From assembly GCA_049511115.1 (NCBI GenBank), contig JBEKYH010000175.1, positions 1-11,205 of the forward strand: DNA of 11,205 nucleotides, written 5' to 3'. Below the pieces are notes generated by a model, which had not been told where the DNA came from, searched no databases, and saw only the letters and a program-made list of their open reading frames with translations. Each line of letters starts with the position of its first letter. The first letter of the stretch is position 1. A program made the translations under genes and the position numbers. Shown here one piece after another: positions 6,599 to 11,205 of this stretch. The DNA comes from JBEKYH01 sp049511115. GTDB taxonomy: Bacteria; Planctomycetota; Phycisphaerae; Tepidisphaerales; Tepidisphaeraceae.

Positions 6599-9181
6599 GT
6601 GACCAACCGAATTTTCGGCCGCGATGAGTCCCAGGCCGCCGCGTCTTCTATCCAATCTACTCAACAGGAAATTGATCTCTGGCGCGCCGACCAGCGGCGG
6701 GTGCGGATCGATCTCCACTGCCACAGCCACGCCAGCAACGAAGCGGACGAGGCGGTGCTGAATTCCATTCAATGCCCCGAATGCTTCAGCACGCCATTTG
6801 AAGTCTACGAGCAGGCGAAGCAGCGCGGGATGGATTTTGTCACCGTCACCGACCACGATTCGCTGGGGGGCGTGTCGCAATTGGCGGCGCTGCCGGATGT
6901 GCTGAGCGGCGAGGAAGTCACCTGTTATTTCCCCGAGGATCATTGCAAGATTCACCTGCTGGTGTGGGGTCTGTCGGAAGGGGAACATAACGCGATTCAG
7001 GCCGCGGCGCAGGATATATACCGCGTAGCCGACATTGTGGCCGAGGCGAGGCTGGCGCATTCCGTGGCTCACCCGTTCTATCGGCAGAATGACAAGTTGG
7101 AGCGGTGGCATCTGGAGCGGCTGCTGCTGTTGTTCAAGGGATTTGAGACATTGAACGGGGCGCACAGCGTATTGCATCGGCAGGCCGCGCTGGCGCTGGT
7201 CGAGGAACTGACGCCGCGAAGAATCGCCGACATGGCCGCGTCGCATTGCATGCCGCCGCGCTGGCCGCAGCCGCACATCAAGAGCCGCACGGGGGGCAGC
7301 GACGATCACGGGCTTTTCAACATCGGGCGAACATGGACGGAGTTTCCGGCAGACGTGCGAACGGTGGAACAAATCCTGGACGGCCTGCGCCAGGGGCGCT
7401 GCCGGGCCGGGGGAGAAGCGGGATCGAGCCTGAAGCTGGCGCATAATTTCTATGGCGTGGGGATTCGCTATTACGGGCGCAAGATGCGCGGCGGTTCTCC
7501 GGTCTCCATGCAGGACGTGGTGCTGCGGACGCTGGTGGGAGAGCGCGGGGCGATCCGGCGGCGCGATCTGGTGAAGGCGGCGGTGAAGCGGAAACTGGCC
7601 AAACTGCGGGGGCGCTTCCTCTCGCGCCTCAGCGCGCAGACCGAGCCGACGGGCACGGCGTTGCTGCTGGATTTGTTCATCCAATCCTTCCGGCGGCGCA
7701 TGGATGAGAGTCCGGCGGTCTCGTCGGCCGTCAGCGACGGGCGGGCGGCGCTGGCGGAGCATGGGGCGATGTTCGATCTGCTCTCGTCGGTCAATCGCGA
7801 CGTGACGGCGGGGATTGCCGAATCCATCAAGCGGGCGCTGTCGCGCGGGGAACTGACGGGAATCTTCGATTCCATTTCCAGCATCGCGGCCCACCAGTTC
7901 ATGCTGATGCCGTATTATTTCGCCCTGTTCCACCAGAACCGGGAGCGGCAATTGATGCCGCGCCTTAGCGGGCGCGCTCCGGCGACAAATGCGGCGAATC
8001 TCCGGCTGGGCGTGTTTACCGACACGTTCGATGAGATCAACGGAGTGAGCCGGTTCATCCAGGACATCAGCCGGCAGGCGCAGGGGATGGAGCGGTCGCT
8101 GGTGGTGCATACGTGTTCGGCGGACGCGCGCGTGGCCTGTTCGGGGAGGAAAAATTTTACCCCCCTGCTGAGCGAGCCGATGCCCAAGTATCCCGAGCAG
8201 TCGCTGGTCGTGCCGCCGGTGGCGGAGATTCTGGAATGGGCGGACCGGCAGCAGTTCGACGCGATTCACGTGCATACGCCGGGGCCCATGGGCCTGTGCG
8301 GCTGGCTTGTGGCCAAAATGCTGCGCGTGCCGGTGCTGATGACGTATCACACGGACTTTCCCCGCTATGTGCGCGACCTGACCGGGGATCATCGCCTGAC
8401 GACGGCGACGGAATCGTACATGAACTGGTTCTTCGGGCAGGCGCACACGATCTTTTCGCGCAGCAAGGATTACTGCGGCAAACTTCGCGCCCTGGGGCTG
8501 GGCGACAAGCGGCTGGAGATGGTGCTGCCCGGCGTGGACACCGAGAAATTCAATCCGGAAATGCGCGATGTGAATCTGTGGCCGCGGCTGCGCGTCGGCC
8601 AGGCGCATAAGCTGCTCTATGCCGGACGGGTGAGCCTGGAGAAGAATCTGCCGTTCCTCGTTGAGGCCTTTAGACTGCTTTGCCGGCAGCGTCAGGATGT
8701 GGCGCTGGTCGTGGCGGGCGACGGACCGTACCGGGCGGAGATGGAGAAGGCCGCGGCGGGATTGCCGGTGCATTTCCTTGGGTTTCAGAACGACCAGGAA
8801 TTGTCGGCACTGTATGCGTCCAGCGACCTGTTCGTCTTCCCCTCGGCGACGGACACGCTGGGGCAGGTGGTGGCCGAGGCGCAGGCGGCGGGGCTGCCGG
8901 TGCTGGTGAGCGATCAGGGCGGGCCGAAGGAATTGATGGACGACCAGATCACCGGGCTGGTATTGCCGACAGGCGGAGCGACGGCGACGGCCGATTGGGC
9001 GGCGGCGATCAACGGCCTGCTGAGCGACTCGGCGCAGCGCATGCGGATGAGCCGCACCGCCCCGCGCCGCGCGGCGCGATTCTCGCGCGGGCAGATGTTC
9101 GAGGTCTTCTGGAATGAGCACGTCGACCACGATTCCGGGGCCAAGTCTTCCGATCCGCGCCGCGAGGCGGCGCTGGCGTGA
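6599..9181 (+). CDS. PHP-domain phosphoesterase fused to a GT4-family glycosyltransferase
   Basis: An 860-residue two-enzyme fusion, predicted cytoplasmic or peripheral at the membrane. Residues about 37-270 form a PHP domain: HCHSH (H40, H42, H44), VTDHDS (D85, H86, D87), EE at 105-106, H119, H158 in VAHPF, and GSDDHG (D235, D236, H237) reproduce the PHP metal-ligand series, so a hydrolytic metal site looks intact. Residues about 280-465 are charged and helix-rich and match nothing I recognise. Residues about 468-850 are a GT-B GT4 transferase: GVFTDTFDEINGVSRF, HVHTPGPMGL, TYHTDFPRY, PGVDTEKFNP, YAGRVSLEKN, VVAGDGP and the donor-site region FPSATDTLGQVVAEA (745-761). These resemble MgtA/SQD2-like lipid or polysaccharide mannosyl- and glucosyltransferases, but donor and acceptor cannot be read from sequence. 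The gene stands alone, with 353-bp and 208-bp gaps on either side. A 921-codon antisense frame is a GC-driven shadow. Part of the 3' end is repeated at the window edge. Confidence 0.95.
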   Translation: MTNRIFGRDESQAAASSIQSTQQEIDLWRADQRRVRIDLHCHSHASNEADEAVLNSIQCPECFSTPFEVYEQAKQRGMDFVTVTDHDSLGGVSQLAALPDVLSGEEVTCYFPEDHCKIHLLVWGLSEGEHNAIQAAAQDIYRVADIVAEARLAHSVAHPFYRQNDKLERWHLERLLLLFKGFETLNGAHSVLHRQAALALVEELTPRRIADMAASHCMPPRWPQPHIKSRTGGSDDHGLFNIGRTWTEFPADVRTVEQILDGLRQGRCRAGGEAGSSLKLAHNFYGVGIRYYGRKMRGGSPVSMQDVVLRTLVGERGAIRRRDLVKAAVKRKLAKLRGRFLSRLSAQTEPTGTALLLDLFIQSFRRRMDESPAVSSAVSDGRAALAEHGAMFDLLSSVNRDVTAGIAESIKRALSRGELTGIFDSISSIAAHQFMLMPYYFALFHQNRERQLMPRLSGRAPATNAANLRLGVFTDTFDEINGVSRFIQDISRQAQGMERSLVVHTCSADARVACSGRKNFTPLLSEPMPKYPEQSLVVPPVAEILEWADRQQFDAIHVHTPGPMGLCGWLVAKMLRVPVLMTYHTDFPRYVRDLTGDHRLTTATESYMNWFFGQAHTIFSRSKDYCGKLRALGLGDKRLEMVLPGVDTEKFNPEMRDVNLWPRLRVGQAHKLLYAGRVSLEKNLPFLVEAFRLLCRQRQDVALVVAGDGPYRAEMEKAAAGLPVHFLGFQNDQELSALYASSDLFVFPSATDTLGQVVAEAQAAGLPVLVSDQGGPKELMDDQITGLVLPTGGATATADWAAAINGLLSDSAQRMRMSRTAPRRAARFSRGQMFEVFWNEHVDHDSGAKSSDPRREAALA
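9002..9123 (+). repeat. 122-bp perfect direct repeat, copy 1 (inside the glycosyltransferase gene)
   Basis: These bases, in frame within the C-terminal part of the glycosyltransferase gene, recur without a single difference at 11084-11205, 2,082 bases downstream. The match breaks at the base before 9002 (G here, C in the second copy). The right limit is unknown because the window ends. This copy lies in an intact domain and is presumed to be the native one. Confidence 0.97.
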
Positions 9182-9352
9182 AACAACACTGAATTCACTG
9201 ACCTATGTAGCTCTCCATTCGGGTACGAATGGAGGCCTAAGAGCAGACGATGAAAGGTCCCGCCTGCGGCGGCGATTGTGAAGGACTCGGCCCCCGCATT
9301 GCGGGATGCCTCGGTAAATAAAATACCCACAGGGCCGCACCGCAATGTCTTG
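9182..9352. other. Non-coding spacer before the PadR operon
   Basis: No supported gene lies here. The stretch holds a perfect hairpin at 9213-9234 and a smaller one near 9293-9305 (CCCGC/GCGGG), and leads into the promoter at 9353. It separates the monocistronic-looking PHP-GT gene from the downstream operon. Confidence 0.6.
9213..9234 (+). terminator. Perfect 9-bp hairpin downstream of the PHP-GT gene (possible transcription end)
   Basis: CTCCATTCG (9213-9221) and CGAATGGAG (9226-9234) pair perfectly around the loop GGTA, 31 bases after the TGA stop. There is no T-run on either side, so it is not a classical intrinsic terminator. It may protect the mRNA 3' end or act with Rho. The location favours a 3'-end function, but the terminator label is tentative. 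Confidence 0.4.
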
Positions 9353-9383
9353 TTGACATACCTAAGGTCACGAGGTATATCAT
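9353..9383 (+). promoter_or_regulatory. Strong sigma70-type promoter of the PadR operon
   Basis: A consensus -35 box TTGACA (9353-9358) is followed after 17 bases by TATATC (9376-9381). TATCAT at 9378-9383, after 19 bases, is the alternative -10. Predicted transcription start is about 9388-9390, right at the first possible codon of the PadR gene. The box match and spacing are the best in the window. Confidence 0.75.
9358..9378. promoter_or_regulatory. Palindromic putative operator between the -35 and -10 boxes
   Basis: ATACCT (9358-9363) and AGGTAT (9373-9378) form a perfect 6-bp inverted repeat around nine bases, filling the promoter spacer. A second dyad, ATGT-N7-ACAT (9345-9359), overlaps the -35 and is close to the ATGT-N8-ACAT pattern known for PadR-type sites. 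PadR proteins are typically dimers that repress their own genes, so autorepression is the natural inference; binding itself is not shown. Confidence 0.5.
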
Positions 9384-9389
9384 GGCTGC

Positions 9390-9746
9390 GTGAAATCCAT
9401 TTCGAAAAATTCCCATTTCATGAACGGCGTGCCGGAGTTGCTGATCCTCCGTCAACTCAGCGAGGGGGAGATGTACGGCTACAACCTCGTGCGCGCGATT
9501 CAGTCCAGGACAAAAAGCACCATCAGTCTCAGCGAAGGATGCGTCTATCCATTGCTTCATGCCCTTGAGCGCAAGGGATGGCTTTCGTCGCGGCGGGCAA
9601 CCGCGGACGGCCGCGTCCGCGTTTATTACCGCCTGACCGCCAAGGGACGGCAGCGGCTGGACAAAATAACCGAGCAGTGGAAGGGCCTGGCGGCCGCGGT
9701 CCACAACGCCCTGGGAGCAGCCTATGAGCAGCCGGGAACCATTTAG
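9390..9746 (+). CDS. PadR-family winged-helix transcriptional regulator
   Basis: A 118-residue single-domain PadR regulator, a cytoplasmic DNA-binding dimer that usually represses its own operon and releases DNA in response to a small molecule or stress. Visible hallmarks are VPELLILRQLSEGEMYGYNL (residues 14-33), the recognition-helix region SEGCVYPLLHALERKGWL (48-65), and the wing with V-Y-Y-R-L-T-A-K-G (78-86). Length is normal for short PadR proteins of the kind paired with membrane proteins. Start choice is uncertain: GTG 9390 gives ten extra residues and would be essentially leaderless; ATG 9420 would begin MNGVPELL. Neither has a Shine-Dalgarno match. The 3' end overlaps the next gene by 23 nt, implying translational coupling. 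Family is certain; effector and targets are unknown. Confidence 0.93.
   Translation: MKSISKNSHFMNGVPELLILRQLSEGEMYGYNLVRAIQSRTKSTISLSEGCVYPLLHALERKGWLSSRRATADGRVRVYYRLTAKGRQRLDKITEQWKGLAAAVHNALGAAYEQPGTI
9713..9717 (+). promoter_or_regulatory. Shine-Dalgarno site inside the PadR gene for the downstream membrane protein
   Basis: GGGAG lies six bases ahead of ATG 9724, within the last codons of the PadR gene. It supports this start and coupled translation of the two overlapping genes. Confidence 0.65.
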
Positions 9747-10440
9747 CGAGTTACGCCGGCGGCTGGCGGAGGCGGGCGCGCCTGCCGAGTACATCAGCCG
9801 GCTTCTCGACGAATTGCAAAATGATGTACGCGAATCCGTCGACGCCGCCATGCAGCGCGGCCAGACCGAAGCGCAGGCCCATGCCGACGCGATGGAGAAG
9901 ATCGGCAGCCAGCGCGAGATCGCGGCAAGCGCCGTCCACATGCTGAGGCAGGAGTCGTGGCTCGGCAGACATCAGACCGCCGGCTTGCTGTTGGTTTCCT
10001 TCGTGTTCTTTCCGGTCTGGGTGATTCTTATTGACTTGATCCTGATGCTCTGCGGGTACGAGATCTGGCAACACATGCACCTGTCCAGGACTGGCGTGGG
10101 CGCTCATGTGGGCAAATGGGCAACCGAGCTGGGCTGCAACCTGGTCGTTCCGGCACTGAGTCTTTGGGGGATGGCGAGAGTTTGCCGCCGGAAATATTGT
10201 CGCGGGAGTTTGACCACGGCGGCGCTGGCATTGGCGTGCTTCTGGTCGGTGGTGATTCGGCTCCGCGTTCAGTTGCCGCCCACACCCGACGAGTTGGGAG
10301 CCGGAATTTTTGGACTGTATCTGCCGTGGCCGCTCATGTGGCCCTATCCCGTCCTGCCGATGCTGGTTGGCGCGGCGTGGCTGGCGGGCCGCGTTCTTGT
10401 TCACCGCGGCCGCCGAGGTTTCGGCGAGCTGGCGCAATAG
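9724..10440 (+). CDS. Four-helix membrane protein with HAAS/permease-prefix-like N-terminus
   Basis: A 238-residue integral membrane protein of unknown function. Residues about 1-75 are a soluble, charged helical domain: an ELRRRL helix, a second helix (EYISRLLDELQNDVRESV), then TEAQAHADAMEKIGSQREIAAS. This is the layout of HAAS / DUF1700-like / 'permease prefix' domains, which are habitually encoded directly after PadR regulators and thought to be sensory or partner modules. Four hydrophobic segments follow at about 86-111, 133-152, 162-182 and 197-226, with basic loops such as RVCRRKYCR (152-160). The ABC-permease or extracytoplasmic domain often attached to such prefixes is absent, so this is a minimal form. 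Overlap with the PadR gene and a 15-nt gap to the next gene put it in the middle of an operon. The N-terminal family assignment is moderately sure; the role is not. Confidence 0.85.
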   Translation: MSSREPFSELRRRLAEAGAPAEYISRLLDELQNDVRESVDAAMQRGQTEAQAHADAMEKIGSQREIAASAVHMLRQESWLGRHQTAGLLLVSFVFFPVWVILIDLILMLCGYEIWQHMHLSRTGVGAHVGKWATELGCNLVVPALSLWGMARVCRRKYCRGSLTTAALALACFWSVVIRLRVQLPPTPDELGAGIFGLYLPWPLMWPYPVLPMLVGAAWLAGRVLVHRGRRGFGELAQ

Positions 10441-10445
10441 ACAAT

Positions 10446-10450
10446 GGAGA
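10446..10450 (+). promoter_or_regulatory. Shine-Dalgarno site selecting ATG 10456 for the lipoprotein gene
   Basis: GGAGA sits six bases before ATG 10456, whereas the earlier in-frame ATG at 10444 overlaps this motif and has no ribosome-binding match of its own. The shorter start also gives a more typical lipoprotein signal peptide. Confidence 0.6.
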
Positions 10451-10455
10451 CGACT

Positions 10456-11199
10456 ATGAACTATATGCGAACGGCGTCGTGGATGGCGATCTGCCTTTTC
10501 AGCCTCGTAGGCGCGGGTTGCCAAATGGATCACAGCAGCAGCTATGTCGCGTGGAATCTGCCGGTTTCAACGCCGCGGCTGGGACGGACGGCCGTGGCGA
10601 TTCAATCCACCGGCGGCTTTGAGTCTCCCAAGGTGACGTTCCAGAACGTGCGTGATGAAGTGGCCGGCGCGCTGGCCCAGGTACCCGGCACGACCGATGC
10701 CGCACTGCCGGCGACACTGCACAATCGGCGCATGAACGACGGCGACCTGCTTGCGGCGGCGGGACAGAGCGGCGCCCAGACGCTTTGCGTCGTGACGGTC
10801 CGCTTCGTTGGGTCGTACGCCTGCATTGGCATCGGAATCCCGCCTTATTTTGCCGCCTCACGGGTGGATTACGAGGTTCGCATGTTCGATGTGAAGACCG
10901 GAACGCTGCTGATCCACGCCGACCAGGAGGACCAGACTTTTCACCTCTACGAGCCGCCCACGCATGCCCTGGTGGACCTGAGGCGCGGCATGACGGATAT
11001 ATTGCACCGGAGCGGCCTGTTGAACTCTGCGCCAGCGGTAAATCCGACGACGCAGCCGGCCATGATCGTCGCGACGGGTGGCCGCGGCGATCAACGGCCT
11101 GCTGAGCGACTCGGCGCAGCGCATGCGGATGAGCCGCACCGCCCCGCGCCGCGCGGCGCGATTCTCGCGCGGGCAGATGTTCGAGGTCTTCTGGAATGA
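10456..11199 (+). CDS. Putative lipoprotein of unknown function; 3' end chimeric or truncated
   Basis: Third gene of the PadR operon. From ATG 10456 the protein opens with a signal peptide (MNYMRTASWMAICLFSL) and a cysteine at 22 in VGAGC. The lipobox is imperfect, with Gly at -3, but lipidation is plausible. The mature part alternates strands and helices: GRTAVAIQSTGG, a helix VRDEVAGALAQV, NDGDLLAAAGQSGAQTLCVV, then DYEVRMFDVKTGTLLIHADQ and a helix LVDLRRGMTDIL. That order is reminiscent of CsgG/LpoB/TolB-N-like periplasmic lipoproteins, but this is a low-confidence fold guess. From residue 210 (base 11084) the frame reads the 122-bp copy of the glycosyltransferase gene out of frame, so the last 38 residues and the TGA at 11197 are probably not genuine. 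The real C-terminus lies at or beyond about residue 209. A role in the envelope alongside the membrane protein is inferred from the operon only. Confidence 0.75.
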   Translation: MNYMRTASWMAICLFSLVGAGCQMDHSSSYVAWNLPVSTPRLGRTAVAIQSTGGFESPKVTFQNVRDEVAGALAQVPGTTDAALPATLHNRRMNDGDLLAAAGQSGAQTLCVVTVRFVGSYACIGIGIPPYFAASRVDYEVRMFDVKTGTLLIHADQEDQTFHLYEPPTHALVDLRRGMTDILHRSGLLNSAPAVNPTTQPAMIVATGGRGDQRPAERLGAAHADEPHRPAPRGAILARADVRGLLE

Positions 11200-11205
11200 G
11201 CACGT
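11084..11205 (+). repeat. 122-bp perfect direct repeat, copy 2 (window edge)
   Basis: Exact copy of 9002-9123, running into the right edge. It is out of frame relative to the lipoprotein gene it interrupts and does not begin at any recognisable element end. No target-site duplication, inverted repeat or transposase is present. The simplest reading is an assembly-graph overlap at a contig end; a genuine duplication or recombination is the alternative. Confidence 0.97.

Noticed and set aside
6303..6627. Two short + strand frames upstream of the PHP-GT start (6303-6602 and 6418-6627)
   Set aside because: Arg-rich composition, no ribosome-binding support, no domain similarity, and both overlap the well-supported GTG start.
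8113..8610. A 165-codon + strand frame overlapping the glycosyltransferase
   Set aside because: Alternative-frame shadow of the GT4 domain with repetitive Gly/Ala/Arg composition.
6365..9130. A 921-codon open frame on the - strand, longer than the gene opposite it
   Set aside because: It mirrors the PHP-GT gene, has arginine/histidine/glutamine-rich composition with no recognisable domain, and exists because GC-rich codons rarely produce antisense stops. The + strand frame carries complete PHP and GT4 motifs and a ribosome-binding site.
9382..9393. Three-codon mini-frame (ATG GCT GCG TGA) overlapping the PadR GTG start as a possible upstream ORF
   Set aside because: It would lie before the transcription start predicted from the promoter, so it is probably not transcribed.
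9751..10533. A 260-codon - strand frame opposite the HAAS-type membrane protein
   Set aside because: The + strand frame has a ribosome-binding site, a soluble prefix domain, four hydrophobic segments and operon spacing; the - strand frame has none and is a shadow.
11084..11205. Right-edge repeat as an insertion-sequence end or attachment site
   Set aside because: It is plain glycosyltransferase coding sequence, with no terminal inverted repeat, transposase, integrase or tRNA nearby.

Overview
The window is GC-rich, densely coding DNA with every convincing gene on the + strand. A giant secreted-type repeat protein (FG-GAP propellers, Ig-like domains, RTX-like glycine/aspartate repeats), a PHP-phosphoesterase/GT4 glycosyltransferase fusion, and a PadR plus 'permease-prefix' membrane protein pair together suggest an environmental bacterium, most plausibly Planctomycetota (Phycisphaerae-like) or a similar phylum. 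This taxonomic guess rests on protein style only; there is no rRNA or marker gene here.

Region 1 (1-6245) is the 3' portion of one very large gene that is open at the left edge. It encodes at least 2,080 residues: the end of one FG-GAP beta-propeller (six visible blades plus the tail of an earlier one), two complete seven-bladed propellers, two Ig-like domains, a third complete seven-bladed propeller that is a colinear duplicate of the one before the Ig pair, and two calcium-binding RTX-like blocks. It is probably an extracellular adhesin or matrix protein. Region 2 (6246-6598) is a 353-bp non-coding gap with an AT-rich patch and a small GC-rich inverted repeat. Region 3 (6599-9181) is an 860-residue protein joining an N-terminal PHP metal-dependent phosphoesterase domain to a C-terminal GT4 glycosyltransferase through about 190 residues of unassigned, helix-rich sequence.

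Region 4 (9182-9389) is a short non-coding stretch with a perfect 9-bp hairpin and a strong sigma70-type promoter carrying a palindrome between its -35 and -10 boxes. It drives region 5 (9390 onward), a compact operon: a PadR regulator, a four-helix membrane protein with an HAAS/permease-prefix-like N-terminus overlapping it by 23 nt, and a probable lipoprotein starting 15 nt later. The arrangement suggests a self-regulated envelope-stress or signal-response cassette.

The last 122 bases (11084-11205) are an exact copy of 9002-9123, inside the glycosyltransferase gene, and are read out of frame at the end of the lipoprotein gene. This looks like an assembly-end artefact or a recombination junction, so the final part of the last gene should not be trusted. 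I found no mobile element, CRISPR array, tRNA or rRNA. The strongest candidates for novelty are the PHP-GT4 fusion with its unassigned middle region and the modular propeller protein; neither proves a new system.
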